Positions 12,901 to 25,796 of a stretch of DNA of 64,000 nucleotides are shown in pieces. This DNA comes from Bicyclus anynana (taxonomy: Eukaryota; Arthropoda; Insecta; Lepidoptera; Nymphalidae), in the NCBI RefSeq assembly GCF_947172395.1, contig NC_069105.1, forward strand, positions 558,001 through 622,000, written 5' to 3'. The stretch's first letter is position 1; every line of letters begins with the position of its first letter. The translations under genes were made by a program, and so were the position numbers. The notes under the pieces were generated by a model. The model searched no databases and was not told the origin of the DNA. It saw only the letters and a list, made by a program, of their open reading frames with translations.

Positions 12901-13090
12901 AATTGGTGGACGACTTTTGTAAAGATTGAAAACTGACCAGAATATATATGTAATTTCTATTGATATATGATACTTTATATGAATTATTAATTGCTTACCA
13001 TGTCTGATCATCAGAAAAATCCAAGGAATCCACGTCAATCAAGTCGAAATCAATCATATCTTTGTTTATATTTTGATCAACCTGATTCAT
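9984..13090 (-). CDS. 5' part of an acidic, possibly SLAIN-like protein gene
   Basis: Two coding exons are seen on the minus strand: exon 1 at 13090-12999 from ATG to donor CATG|GTAAGC, and exon 2 at 10126-9984, entered from TTTCTCAG and left at AAAA|GTAAGT. The junction rebuilds a Trp codon (TG|G), giving DDQTWLYKIPEDSG. The 78 residues visible are very acidic (DMIDFDLIDVDSLDFSDD) and end in a Lys-rich amphipathic stretch (YLALEKELYNIMDKIIK). The acidic run followed by W-L-Y-x-x-P and a later hydrophobic/Trp segment recalls the SLAIN microtubule plus-end proteins, but this is a weak resemblance. Both splice phases agree, which is the best evidence that this is a real gene. Exon 2 ends in phase 1; the following exons should lie at lower coordinates and were not found, so they may lie before the window. 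The short distance of the start codon from TTTGACAGCTGCC (13262) fits a promoter-proximal position. Confidence 0.6.
10241..10305 (+). repeat. Short interspersed repeat (ACAAGTTAGCCCTTGACT type)
   Basis: TTCTTTACAAGTTAGCCCTT followed by TGACTACAATCTCACCTGAT. The same module is at 40712-40800 (plus) and 45500-45605 (minus). Confidence 0.6.
10905..11440. mobile_element. Interspersed element R2 with ATAGGGATGATGACAG ends
   Basis: It begins ATAGGGATGATGACAGTTTT and ends with the inverted CTAGTCATCATCCCCATTAT. Internal landmarks are TTTGCGGCGCTGCCGCGGAT and ACAAAATGGTACGA. A shorter copy is at 35320-35640 and fragments are at 53640-53745 and 55320-55375. The inverted ends suggest a non-autonomous DNA transposon. 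Confidence 0.6.
11512..12062. mobile_element. MITE with about 100-bp TIRs
   Basis: Left end: AGATCCAGCATAAGAAATAT, ACCCTCATCTGTTATTTAAT, GACACATTGCACATAGGTCG. Right end is its inverse: CAACCTATTTTCAATGTGTC, CACTAATAAAAAAACAGATG, TTCTAATGCCGGATCTTAGA. The interior includes AGTAAAGGTTGCCTTCTTTC. Same family as 5045-5557. Confidence 0.7.
12486..12690 (+). repeat. Interspersed repeat, family L
   Basis: CAGACTCCACACGGTTCACC, then TTGGGAATATGGGGTTAAAA, ATAGCCTATAGCACTCGGGG and ACAAACAAACAATCAAATCA, as in the other family L copies. Confidence 0.7.
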
Positions 13091-13349
13091 AATATCGAAT
13101 AAAACAAGACATCAATTTGGCACTGTTCACTAGTCACACACACAATTTGTATTCAATAACTACATTTAATATATGAAATTACTGTAAATATTAAAAAGAA
13201 ATGCAATATTTAATAAGCACTACACGAAATTGTCCGATACAAGTTTACAATTTATTTGGATTTGACAGCTGCCAAAAATGTGACGAAACAACGGTAAATC
13301 CCATAGACTGAATACAATAATCTAGAAATTTATCTAAATCGTCTGAGAT

Positions 13350-13480
13350 CTCAGACGCGGATTCCCGCGACTTTGTCTGCATGAAACTCGATGTAAACTT
13401 TCAATTAAACATTCAACTACCCCTGCACTACCCTTCTCTACCCTACCCTCTCTACCCTATCTCTGGCCCTACCCCTTCCC
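13350..13480 (-). mobile_element. Helitron-like 3' end with short C-rich minisatellite
   Basis: GACGCGGATTCCCGCGACTT and GAAACTCGATGTAAACTTTC are the reverse complement of the 3' ends of the elements at 22599-23825 and 53910-55196. Next to it lies a C-rich (CCCTA/CCCTAC) run of about 55 bases, exactly where the longer copies carry their G-rich array. The rest of the element has been lost or replaced by another repeat (ACCCCGCGGGAACAATAG). Confidence 0.65.
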
Positions 13481-13930
13481 ATCGCCGTCTTGAACTAGGC
13501 TGGGGCTCTTGGACACACAATAATTTGGGTACCATTTGGAAGGGCGCGTGGAATTCAGTTTTTTGCAAACCCCGCGGGAACAATAGATTTTTCCGAAATG
13601 AAAAGTAGCCTTTGTGTTATAAAGAGTAAAATCCATTTTCATTCCAAATCGCCGGAAAATTGACAGAGTTTTAAACTTTCATCCCTATTTTATCCCTTTA
13701 AGGGTAGAATCGATTAAAATCCTTTCTTAGCGGATGCCTACGTCATAACATGTACCTGCATCCTAAATTTCATTTCCCGATCCGTCCAGTGGTTTGGGCC
13801 AAGGAACATATTTACTCAGGAGAAGAATACCAACCTCATACAAAAAAAGCGGCACTAAAATTACCGCCATCTGTGGAATGCCCCCATTGAAACAATTTGC
13901 CAACGCGGGAAATTCAAAGCTAATATATTG

Positions 13931-14135
13931 TTTTTAAATTTTCACAGTTCAGCTTTTGTAGACGGAATAGCTTTAAAATAAATATTTTTAAAAACCATTT
14001 CGATTAATTAATTAATTTAAACAGATATTTATAAACTCTGTCGATTAATTAATTAATTTAAACAGATTTTTAAAAATATTTACTTTAAAACCACTCCGTC
14101 CCCAAAAGCTGAACTGTGAAAATATTAAAAACAAT
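13931..14135. mobile_element. Foldback element
   Basis: Outer arms TTTCACAGTTCAGCTTTTGT and AAAAGCTGAACTGTGAAAAT are inverted, followed inwards by GACGGAATAGCTTTAAAATA versus TACTTTAAAACCACTCCGTC. The centre is a tandem doublet of CGATTAATTAATTAATTTAA. Confidence 0.75.
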
Positions 14136-14369
14136 ATAATAGCACAATATTTTAGTAACAAGTAATTGTATATAATAAATTAAACAATAGAAAGAATAAC
14201 AGTTTCAAGTTGAAATGTCTTTATTATCAAATAAAAAATCTTATGCACTTACACAATTACACAATTGGGTGACTTCACTGAGATATTTTGGAAAATCAAG
14301 TCAATTATAACGTAACTAATTCATACATAAAAATATAGATTGTCGGGATATTTGTACATATGATAAACT

Positions 14370-14560
14370 ATGCAAACGTCACGCAGTTTCACCAGCGTAG
14401 TTCTCGTTCCCGTGGGAATACAGAGATAACAATTATGGCCTAATCCATGATTATAATGCTGTAAGAAATTTTTAAATCAGCAAAGTAGTTTCACAGCCTA
14501 TTCAATGCAAACAAACAAATAATCAAATTCTTCCTCTTTCTAATTAGTATAAATTTCATA
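14370..14560 (+). repeat. Interspersed repeat, family L
   Basis: TTCTCGTTCCCGTGGGAATA, then CAGAGATAACAATTATGGCC and GCAAACAAACAAATAATCAA. This matches the other family L copies. Confidence 0.6.
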
Positions 14561-14577
14561 AACAATAAAATTATTAG

Positions 14578-14825
14578 AATTTGGCTAATGAAAGTAGAAA
14601 CTGAAACCACCCGCCAAATTTTAAAAAATCGGAGTAAATTCTCAAAATTATAGTGCAAATATTGGAATAACTGAGTTTAACACTTATAGTATAGGTAATA
14701 ATGTATTCACAAAGAAAAACTAATCTAAATAAATTATGAAAACACATGTTTTTTTAATTTGTTTATATGATTTTTAAATTTGGCGGGCAATTTCAGTCTC
14801 TACTTTCACTAGCCAAAATTTACAA
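14578..14825. mobile_element. TIR MITE, about 245 bp
   Basis: AATTTGGCTAATGAAAGTAG, then CCCGCCAAATTTTAAAAAAT on the left are mirrored by TTTTTAAATTTGGCGGGCAA, then CTACTTTCACTAGCCAAAAT on the right. The arms are about 50 bp with a unique AT-rich centre. Confidence 0.75.
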
Positions 14826-15139
14826 CCGAATGCGATAACATAATATTACTTTTAGGCGAATCAATAGAGCATTTACCCTCTACCTCCTCAGAAACAGCTC
14901 TGATTTTGATGATTATTTTTGTTCAGTTTGTTTCTTCATATCATTTGAAATCAGAAACCTTTTGGAGTGAGGATGGAACGATTTATACTATTTAACAATA
15001 GTTATGCTATTTATATAATAAATAATTAAAAAACAATCACTACCAAAAACACAAAGTTATGCAGTAAACTAATAAGCTGAAGAAAACATTATAATATTTT
15101 CTATCTACTGATTACTGAAGCCGGTGCCAATTGTACAAT

Positions 15140-15990
15140 TAATGGGTAGGCAATCAATCGTACCGTTTTTTTCCACCTTAAGGATTCGAATTGTTTTCCG
15201 AAATTTATATGGGACCTACTTCGAAATAAACCCTTTACAAAAAGTAAAGAATTTTCAAAATCGGTCCACTCAGTAAAAAGTTACGCATAGTTTAACATTA
15301 CAATAAATGGGAAAACAATTAATCATCTTCTATTTTCCTACTATTAGGTTTGAGACTTAGGAATATACCCGTTCTATTAAAATAAAGAATAATCAAAATC
15401 GAACCACCCAATAAAAAGTTAGGCTTGGTTTTACATTAAAATGAATGAGAAAACAATCAATCGCACATTTAGGATTGGAATTGTTTTTTAAAATTTATAT
15501 GGGAGCTTTACAATCAAAATACCTTTACAATCTATAAAGAATTTACGAAATCGGACCACTTCGTAATAAGTTACGCATATTTTTACAATACATTAATGGG
15601 AAAATAACCAGTCATCTCTTGTTTTTTTTAAATTTATAATGATTTGGGACCATTGTCGGAATATACCCTTTCTATTTAAAACAAAGTTATTCAAATCGGA
15701 ATTTGAAGACATGCTTGGTTTTAAACTAAAACAATCAAGAATGATCAATCAAAAGAATTATCAAAATCGGACTACTCATGTTAACAGTTATGCTTGGTTT
15801 TACATTACAAAAACAGGGGATGATTGATTGTTTAACCATTAATTTTAGTATACAACCAAGTATAACTTTTTATTGAGTGGTCCGATTTTGATAATACTTT
15901 TTTATTATAAAGGGTTCATTCCGAAGATAGTCTTTTAAAGATATGAAAAAGCAATTCGAACCCTATAGCTAGGAAAACAATAGATAACTA
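15140..15990 (+). repeat. Tandem array of about 130-200-bp units, last unit inverted
   Basis: Four diverged copies each carry ATATACCC(T)TTCTA or its variant, AAGAATTATCAAAATCGGAC or variant, and AAAAGTTAGGCTTGGTTTTA or variant. At 15838-15990 the order and strand are reversed (ACTTTTTATTGAGTGGTCCG), giving a head-to-head end. No coding capacity was found. Confidence 0.6.
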
Positions 15991-16811
15991 ATTGTAGGCC
16001 CATTAATTGGACCATTGGCTTCAAAGTGATCAATAGATAGAAAATATTATAATATTTTCTTTCGTTTGTTAGTTTTCTGCATAAGTTTGTATTTTTGAAG
16101 TCGGTTGTATTTAAAAAAAAATATGTATAAATAGCATAGATATTTTTTAACAATTTAAATAATTTCGTCCATCAAAACATTTCTGATTTTAAATAACATA
16201 AAAAACATGACTTTAAAAAAAAAATCATCAAAGTCGGAGCTGTTTCTGAGGACTTCCAGCATATGCTTGTTTTATTTATTATTTGATTCCATTATTTCTT
16301 TCATAAAAACGTGACATTTTTCGTTATGAGAAGTACAGACATAAAGAGACGAATTTTAGTATTCCAAAGAATCATGGTGCAGGTGCCTGGTCCATTGATT
16401 ATATTTGTTACATCAATTGTTGTGACCTGTAATAGAAAATTTCATTTAACATGACTTTTTAAAATGCACTGAAAATAAATATTTAGATAATTATATATTA
16501 TAAGAATTCCTATTCTCATCAGGGACATTTTTAGTCTATTTTCTGCTCCATTTACAAAAAATCATTTTAGGAAGCTCAGCTGTAACCTTGAAAAGTATAG
16601 AAATATGGATATTTTGTTACATTATTTACAAGCTGACTTTTATTATTTTGAAGCTACTTCGTCCATGTGGAATTCAGTTTTTCACAAATTTGCACACAAA
16701 CTTAAAGAGAAATTATAATGTGTTTATTTCAGTTTTTAAAAACAAAACTGTAAGAGTATCTAGGAAACATGTAGTTCATTGTTATTAAGCAGGTCAAAAC
16801 TACCTTGTTCG

Positions 16812-17030
16812 TTCAGTAGCTAGTCCATGTGTTTTGGATCACGAGATCCTGGTTCTGTCTTTAAGAGATACTGAGTTTTTGCTTCTGCTAACAAATTCTT
16901 AGTCTGGAGTTGGGAAGTTGGTGGTGTCACACCCCGTGCCTCAGAGAGCATGTTAAGCCGTCGAACCCGGTCATTATCATTAACATTTCTGATAGTGATC
17001 ATTAATCAATGTAATAATATCAACCTAAGC
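16812..17030 (+). mobile_element. SINE family B copy abutting an exon
   Basis: AGTCCATGTGTTTTGGATCA, GAGATCCTGGTTCTGTCTTT, CTGGAGTTGGGAAGTTGGTG and CCCCGTGCCTCAGAGAG follow the family B order. It ends about 20 bp from the exon at 17052-17139. The same SINE-plus-exon arrangement is the repeating unit of the array at 18549-21850. Confidence 0.7.
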
Positions 17031-17051
17031 CGAATGAATAAAGCAAGTTAC

Positions 17052-20000
17052 CTTGTGCTATTTTGCAAAAATGCCAGCAGCAACGTGGCTGCAGTAGTGT
17101 GGCTCGGGACGGGTACAGCTAGATCTTCATCTTTTATTTCTGTCTCATGATATTTAACAATATATCTTCATTTTACAGCACCTGCAAAAATAAATCAGAA
17201 GTTATACATTTTACATAATTATTATTGCATGCACTGCACCTGCAAAAATAAATAAGAAGTATACATTTATGGGGTGTAAGGGGGAGGCTAGTACCAGTCA
17301 GCCTCTCCAACTGCCAACATCACCTGCACGTGGTGCACCCTGCAGATTGACCGACGAGGCTCTGGCGACCGACCAATGGCGGTTTAACCATTCTGATTCA
17401 GCTAGACTTCACAAGTACCACAGACCGGTGTCAGGCAGCAGCGATACCGGTGCGAGAAGTCTAGGTCTGCGAATGACCAACCCGCATGCCCAGCGTGGTC
17501 ATTTATGGGCATTACCTTGCAATGTATAGTACAACACAACAAGATCCATGCAAGAGGCCTATGTCCAGCAGTGGACGTCTATCGGCTGATAAGGTATACA
17601 TTTTACATAATTATTATTGTTACCAGTTAAGAGGATAATCCCAGAGGATGTTGCTATTTCGTGATCTAAACCAGACATTTTCTTTTAGCATACTACTTGT
17701 AGAGCTTACTGTCCCGTGGGAGACTAACATTCCAAAGGACCACAGTATAAAACTGAATAAATATTATGACCAACAAATGAACTAACTAAAATGGCTATAT
17801 GGTTAGTCTGTACGCCGTAGAGAGGTGCGAGAGGATTACCAGCAAAATCTCTCTATAATTTGCTTAGAGACCTTGGTCTCTCTAGAAGTGCAGATTTGGG
17901 TTACCAAATTTGGCAGACCTTACTATGCAGGGAGAACAACACGAGCAGAGAAGGGGAGTGTTAATCAATTGTCAAGGAATTCTTTAACCTTACCATTTGA
18001 TCACAAGTCCAAGCTCTGCTCAGCGTTTTTCTCTCTGCCACGTGATGGACACCCACATGGTGAATCCATGAATTGGTAAGATATTCGTCTCAAAAAAAAT
18101 TATGTTGTACACTAAAATAATTTAGTTGAGTAGGGTGAGGCAAGCAACAATGGCCGCGTGAAATACAGTTTTTCACAAATCTCCCTTGATTTTTTCAGGA
18201 ATAAAAGTTAATTTTAGTGAAATTTATCAATAGTTTTTTCAAGTGATTATATATATTATTACACTTTTTCAAGTGATTATATATATTAAACACTTATAAT
18301 ATTATTATAGTTATATACACAATACTAAAATGCAAACAAGGTCTTTTAAATTTTTCGTCTGTCTGTGTTTCTGTTTCTCTGGGATAATCTTTGGAACGGC
18401 TGAACCGATTTTAATTGGACTTTCATTGGAAGATAGAGGAAGTTATTGAGCAATATTTAGGCTACTTTTTATCCCAGAAACATGGTTCCCGCAGGATGTT
18501 CAAAAACTGAACATCACACGGTTGAAATCGCGGGCGTCCGCTAGTATTATAATATTGGTTAGCCAATGTGGTTTTGGATAACGAGGTCGTGGCTTCGAAT
18601 CCTGGGTCAGGCTATCAGATACTGAGTTTTTCTTTCTTCTAAGAAATTTACAGTTCTCAGCCTGGAGTTGGTAAGTTGTTTGTATTACACTCCCGTGCCT
18701 CGTCCAGGTCTTTATCATTAACATCTGATAGTGATCCACAATGAATTTTACTTTATCACCCTTAGCTCACCAACCTTTATTGTAGCAGTGTGGTGGGTCT
18801 AAGCTCCATAACCCCTTTTCTATAAGGTCTGGCTCTGTAGTGTCGTTAAAATAGGCTGATAATGATGATGAAGCAGGTTACCTTGTGCTATATTGCAAAC
18901 ATGCCAGCAGCAACTGTGTGGCTCAGCACTGGCACAGCTAGACCTTCATCTTCTATTTTGCTACAGCTGAAAAATTAAACATAAAGAATAAATTTTATGT
19001 ATTTTCACCAGTTAAAAAACAAATAAAAACTAAAAGAATTTTATCAAGTGAAAAATGTGAAGAATAGATTATGAAAAAAAATATATAGAATTGAATTAAG
19101 AGCCTCCTCCTTTTTTTGAAGTCGGTTAAAAATAATTCAGTTAAATTCTCATCTTGGAGTTGGGAAGCCTTCAATTCCGATTATTATCATTAGTATCAGA
19201 TAGTGGTTATTAATTAATTGAACATTTTCACCCTAATCCCACCAACAGCATTGGAACAGTGTGGTGGGTCTCAGCTCCATAATCACTTTTCTATAAGGCC
19301 TGGCCCTGTAATGCCGTTAAAATAGGTTGATAATAACGATGAAGCAGGTTACCTTGTGCTATTTTGCAAGCATGCCGGCAGCAACTGTGTGGCTCAGCAC
19401 TGACTGGCACAGCTAGACCTTCATCTTCTATTTTGCTACACCTGAAAAATTAAACATAAAGAATAAATTTTATGTATTTTCACCAGTTAAAAACAAATGA
19501 AAACTAAAGTAATTTTATTAAGTGAAAAATGTGAAGAATAGATTATGAAAAAAAAACATAGACTCGAATTGAGAACCTCCTTTTTTTTTGAAGTAGGTTA
19601 AAAATGTGAAAAAAATTCAGTTAAATTCTCTTCTTGGAGTTGGGAAGCCTTTAATCCCGATTATTATCATTAGCATCAGATAGTGGTTATTAATTAATTG
19701 AACATTATCACCCTAAGCCCACCAACAGCATTGGAGCAGTGTGGTGGGTCTCAGCTCCATAATCACTTTTCTATAAGGCCTGGCCCTGTAATGCCGTTAA
19801 AATAGGCTGATAATGATGATGAAGCAGGTTACCTTGTGCTATTTTGCAAACATGCCAGTAGCAACTGTGTGGCTCAGCACTGGCACAGCTAGACCTTCAT
19901 CTTCTATTTTGCTACACCTGAAAAATTAAACATAAAGAATAAATTTTATATATTTTCACCAGTTAAAAAACAAATAAAAACTAAAAAAAAATTATTAAGT

Positions 20001-23000
20001 AGAAAAAGTGAAGAATAGATTATGAAAATAAAAACATAGAAGTTGGTTAAAAATAATTCAGTTAAATTCTCATCTTGTAGTTTGGAAGCCTTCAATCCCG
20101 ATTATTATCATTAGCATCAGATAGTGGTTGTTAATTAATTGAACATTATCACCCTAAGCCCACCAACAGCATTGGAGCAGTGTGGTGGGTCTCAGCTCCA
20201 TAATCACTTTTCTATAAGGCCTGGCCCTGTAATGCTGTTAAAATAGGTTGATAATAACGATGAAGCAGGTTACCTTGTGCTATTTTGCAAACATGCCAGC
20301 AAAAACTGTGTGGCTCAGCACTGACTGGCACAGCTAGACCTTCATCTTCTATTTTGCTACACCTGAAAATTTAAACATAAAGAATAAATTTTATGTATTT
20401 TCACCAGTTAAAAAACAAATAAAAACTAAAAGAATTTTATTAAGTGAAAAATGTGAAGAATAGATTATGAAAAAAAAAACATGGACTCGAATTGAGAACC
20501 TCCTTCTTTTTTTAAAATCGGTTAAAAATGAAAAAAAAAATTCAGTCAAATTCTCATCTTGGAGTTGGGAAGCCGATAGCAAAATTTCACATATTTTCAC
20601 CAGGTTAAAATCAAACAAAAACTAAAATAATTTTATTAATTGAAAAATGTGAAGAATAGATTATGAAAAATGTAAAAAAAAATCAGTTTAATTCTCATCT
20701 TGGAGTTGGGAAGCCTTTAATCCCGATTATTATCATTAGCATCAGATAGTGGTTGTTAATTAATTGAACATTATCACCCTAAGCCCACCAACAGCATTGG
20801 AGCAGTGTGGTGGGTCTCAGCTCCATAATCACTTTTCTATAAGGCCTGGCCCTGTAATGCCGTTAAAATAGGCTGATAATGATGATGAAGCAGGTTACCT
20901 TGTGCTATTTTGCAAACATGCCAGTAGCAACTGTGTGGCTCAGCACTGGCACAGCTAGACCTTCATCTTCTATTTTGCTACACCTGAAAAATTAAACATA
21001 AAGAATAAAATTTATATATTTTCACCAGTTAAAAAACAAATAAAAACTAAAAAAAATTTATTAAGTGGAAAAAGTGAAGAATAGATTATGAAAATAAAAA
21101 CATAGAAGTTGGTTAAAAATAATTCAGTTAAATTCTCATCTTGGAGTTTGGAAGCCATCAATCCCGATTATTATCATTAGCATCAGATAGTGGTTGTTAA
21201 TTAATTGAACATTATCACCCTAAGCCTACCAACAGCATTGGAGCAGTGTGGTGGGTCTCAGCTCCATAATCACTTTTCTATAAGGCCTGGCCCTGTAATG
21301 CCGTTAAAATAGGCTGATAATGATGATGAAGCAGGTTACCTTGTGCTATTTTGCAAACATGCCAGTAGCAACTGTGTGGCTCAGCACTGGCACAGCTAGA
21401 CCTTCATCTTCTATTTTGCTACACCTGAAAATTTAAACATAAAGAATAAATTTTATATATTTTCACCAGTTAAAAAACAAATAAAAACTAAAAGAATTTT
21501 ATTAAGTGGAAAAAGTGAAGAATAGATTATGAAAATAAAAACATAGAAGTCGGTTAAAAATAATTCAGTCAAATTCTCATCTTGGAGTTGGGAAGCCGAT
21601 AGCAAAATTTCACATATTTTCACCAGGTTAAAAACAAACAAAAACTAAAAGAATTTTATTAAGTGAAAAATGTGAAGAATAGATTATGAAAAATGTAAAA
21701 AAAATTCAGTTAAATTCTCATCCTGAAGGTGGGAAACCTTTAATCCCGATTATTAACATTAGCATCAGATAGTGGTAATTAATTAATTGAACATTATCAC
21801 CCTAAGCCCACCAACAGCATTGGAGCAGTGTGGTGGGTCTCAGCTCCATACCTCCTCTACTATATGGAGACAATGATGAATGATGGATGTGTAGGATTAA
21901 AATAGCTTCTATGAAACATAACCTATTTTAACATACCTATTGCCTGGTTTCCATCTGTTTATCTGTTTATTCTATTGTCTTCTTTTAAATTATCTTCTTG
22001 AAATTTCTTAGTCTGGCTTGCAAGTAATGCTAAATTTGGGCTCATTTTTTGTGAGTTTGTTGGTACTGAACTTCTGCGAACATTGTTTATTTTTCAAAGC
22101 TTTGATTGCTTTTTGAGACATTGTGTAAATATTTTTTATATTAAAAACCGTCGTCATGCGGGTAAAATTCATGTGAAGAAGCAGGATTGCTGAAAGCATT
22201 AGGTATATATTTTAATTTTAATACATAATAAACTCTTATTTATCTCTCTCTCTCTCTCTCTCTCTCTAACTGCTTTATTGGTTCAGTGTAACTATCAGGA
22301 AATTCTGAGTTTGAGTCCTGGGTTGGTCTATGAAATATTGAGCATTTCCTTCTTTCACGAAACTCACAATAAAAATCTATACCAATATGTATCCAACCCA
22401 TTTTAAAATTAAATGTCTTAAATGGTGAAGCATAACATTGTGAAGAAACCTGCATAACTGAGAATTTTCTTAATTGTCTAGGTGTGTGAAGTCTGCCAAT
22501 CCGCATTGGGCCAGCATGAAGGACTAAGGCCTAACCCATCTCGTCCTGAGAAGTGACTCGTGCTCAACAATGAGCCGAAAATGGGTTGTTAAACTATATC
22601 TATACTAATATTATAAAGAGGTAAAGTTTGTAAGTTTTTCACTTTTTTTATAATGGGGTAATCTTCGGAACTACTGGTCCGATTTCAAAAATTCTTTCAC
22701 CAGTAGAATGCTACATTATCGGGGAGTGCTATAGGCTATATTTTATATTAGTTTTTTAGACATTAGACACAGTTTTTGTCATACAGGTCGGACCGAAAAT
22801 CCTCTTAAGCAGACTTATTCGCATGCGCTGCCTTAACCATTGTGTAAAATTGAAATTAATGTATGGAGGCTTTATGTATCTTTAAAAGTTCTACAAAAAA
22901 GTCCGCGACATCATATATCTATCTTCTATATATTAGCAGATATAGTACCTTTTGTGTTTTTAATAATCACAAGGATATTATGGAGATAAGATTTGCCCTT

Positions 23001-25758
23001 TATAGTATGTTAATTAGTTAAATAGTTTCGGAGATAATACAAAATTTCTCAAAGACTCAGAAATTCCGCTACATGACGCCCCGCGCTTTCAATTACGTGG
23101 TTCCCGTTCCTGTGCGAATATGGGAATCAAACATAGCCTATGCCACTCGCAAATAACGTAGCTTTCTATTGGTAAAACAATCTTTCAAATCGGTCCAGTA
23201 GATCCAAAGATTATAATTTTAGCATAGAAGTCTCTATTTTCCTTTGTCATCGCACCACGCTCATAGGGCTGGACCGATTTTGCTAAGGGTAGGGGTAGGG
23301 TAGGGTAGGGTACAGGTAGGGTAGGGGTTGTGTAAGGGTAGGGTAAGGGTAAAGGTAGGGTAGGGGTAGGGTGGGGTAGGGGAGTGTATGCCTAGATTAG
23401 GGGTAGGGTAAGGGTAGGGCCTACCCCTATCCTAGGGGTAGGGAAAGGGAAGATTACGGGTAGGGTAGGGTACGGGTAGGGTAGGAGTAGGGTAGAGGTA
23501 GGAGATCGATACTGAAGCCTATTTTCTATTTTTTGTCCGTCTGTTTGCCTTTTTTTTGACCGGGCATCACGCTGAAACTACAGAATGAATTCAAATGATA
23601 CTTAAGACGATTTGAGACCATAATACGTAGAAGGATAATAAGATACTTTTTGTCGTGAAAACAAAATCAGAATTGGGTGAAGTAGGGGTAGAAAGTTTGT
23701 ACGGAAAGTCCTTAATTTTTTTAGGTACAAGGTATAAGTTATAAAACTTGCAAAATAGAATGTGAAATAGGGGTTGAAAGTTGACATCGATTATTACGCG
23801 GACGAAGTCGCGGGCGTCCGCTTGTATGTATTATAAAGAGGTAAAAATAGTGGTGTTCTAGCAGGTAAACTCTGGATCTACTGAACCAATTTTGAAAATT
23901 CTTTTACCACTAGAAAGCCACGTTATTTCTGAGTATCATAGGCTATATTTTATCCGCGTATTCTCAAACTGCAGAAAGTTGGTTAATATTTATATTAACA
24001 CATTACACACATCACTAACTAGTCTCAAAGTAAGCTTAGCTTGTGTTATGGGTAGTAAAAGCTCAACTAAATGAGGAATGTTCATAAATAAATTATATAT
24101 ACTTTATAAACTCCAAGCCCACCAACCGATACTGATGAATGAAGGATTAGTAGGATTAAGTAGCATCTACAGGGTGCTCGGGAGTATTTCCCATAACTCT
24201 AGGGTAGCTCCAAGTTCTATAAGGAAAATTAATTTAAAATGTCTAAGGAACATGTGTATTAAAAAACTTTAATAAAAACAAGTCAACCGACTTCAAAAAC
24301 ATACTTACTAAACTAAAAAACAAAAAATAACATTATACTAAGTTCTATATATCATATTATGTTCTAACTGATGATCAGTTTGAAGGTGGTGCTAGCCCAA
24401 TGATGTATTAATTCAAGCCATGTAAGAATATCATAAATATTTAGGTTTTTAAGACAGTGTTCTTTCATGTAGTTCTTTCAGTAACAGCTTAAATTAAAAC
24501 AACACCGGTGTAGCACAGCCTTCAAACTGATCATCAGTTAGAACATAATATGATATGAACTTAGTATAATATTATTTTTCGCTTTTTAGTTTAGCCAGTA
24601 TGTTTTATGTTTTTGAAGTTGGTTGAATTTCTTTTATTAAAATTTTTTATTTTTAATAAAAGAAATTCAATTTTAGTGAAATCATCCTAGATATTGATCT
24701 AGCGCCAAAGGTATGTTGCTATGAGTCGTGATAAAACATTGTATTTGATTGTGTCTGACTTAGAATCAAACTAATTACTACTGTGAACCATCGAGGAGTT
24801 CCCTTAACTGTCTTCATTACCAGATCCCTCATACAGTCACAACCCATCTAGGTGGAAAGTTCTCATCAATACAAATTTATCAACACATGGTAGCTACTGT
24901 GAACCGTTGAGGAGTTCTCTTAACTGTCCTTCGTCTTCTTCACCAGACCCCTAATACAGTCACAACCCATCTAGGTGGAAAGTTCTCCTCAATATAAACT
25001 AGTAGCTAAGGTAGCTATAAGTGGACTTGTCAACACCTTGAATTTATGAGAAATAGGCCCGAGTACCCTGTATAAAATGTAACTTAACTATGCCTAGTTT
25101 GTTTCAGCTGATGCTATATTTATGAACAGCACCAATACATATAAATAAAATTTAAGTGTATGTCTGTGATTTCAAAATAACTGTGTTTTCTCAAGTGCCT
25201 ATATACAATACTGACATACAGCCATACTTCTTTAAAATGTTCATCTGTCTGTTTGTTTGAGCTAATCTCTGGAACAGCAGGGTCATTTTAATGGGACTTT
25301 TACTGGAAGATAGAGAAGATTATTGAGCAACATATAGGCTACTTATTATTTGGGCCATTACTTGTTATTTAACACTCACAACCACATAGACACTGAAATA
25401 CATCCATGCTCATCACACTAATATGATGAGTTCGATTGCCACAACTGGCAATGGCATGTAGATGCAAAGAGCAATGATGCTATCACTGGAGAGCTGTTGC
25501 TGGTGTTATATCCCTATATCTCAGAGAGTATGATATGCTATATATCCCAGTCATTAACATTAACACCTGATAGTGATCCTTTTATAATTTAACTTTATTA
25601 CCCCAAGCCTATCAACCCACATTGGAGCAGTGTGCATTTTACAGTAGGTGTTTAACTTAACTTCTTATTCTCTCTCTCTCTTCTTCTTACAGGCAAAACA
25701 TCTCGTCTTTTTAACCGACTTCCAAAAAGGAGGAGGTTCTACGTTCGACTGTATGTAT

Positions 25759-25796
<38 letters not shown>

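Noticed and set aside
16360..16450. Third exon of the 28846 gene
   Set aside because: An acceptor-like TTCTATTACAG at about 16434 gives only a few codons before a stop, and the sequence (GTGCAGGTGCCTGGTCCATT) is an interspersed repeat also seen near 27251 and 30911.
23283..23510. Possible interstitial telomere repeat
   Set aside because: The unit is TAGGG/TAGGGG, not the insect TTAGG, and it is always enclosed by the same Helitron-like borders.
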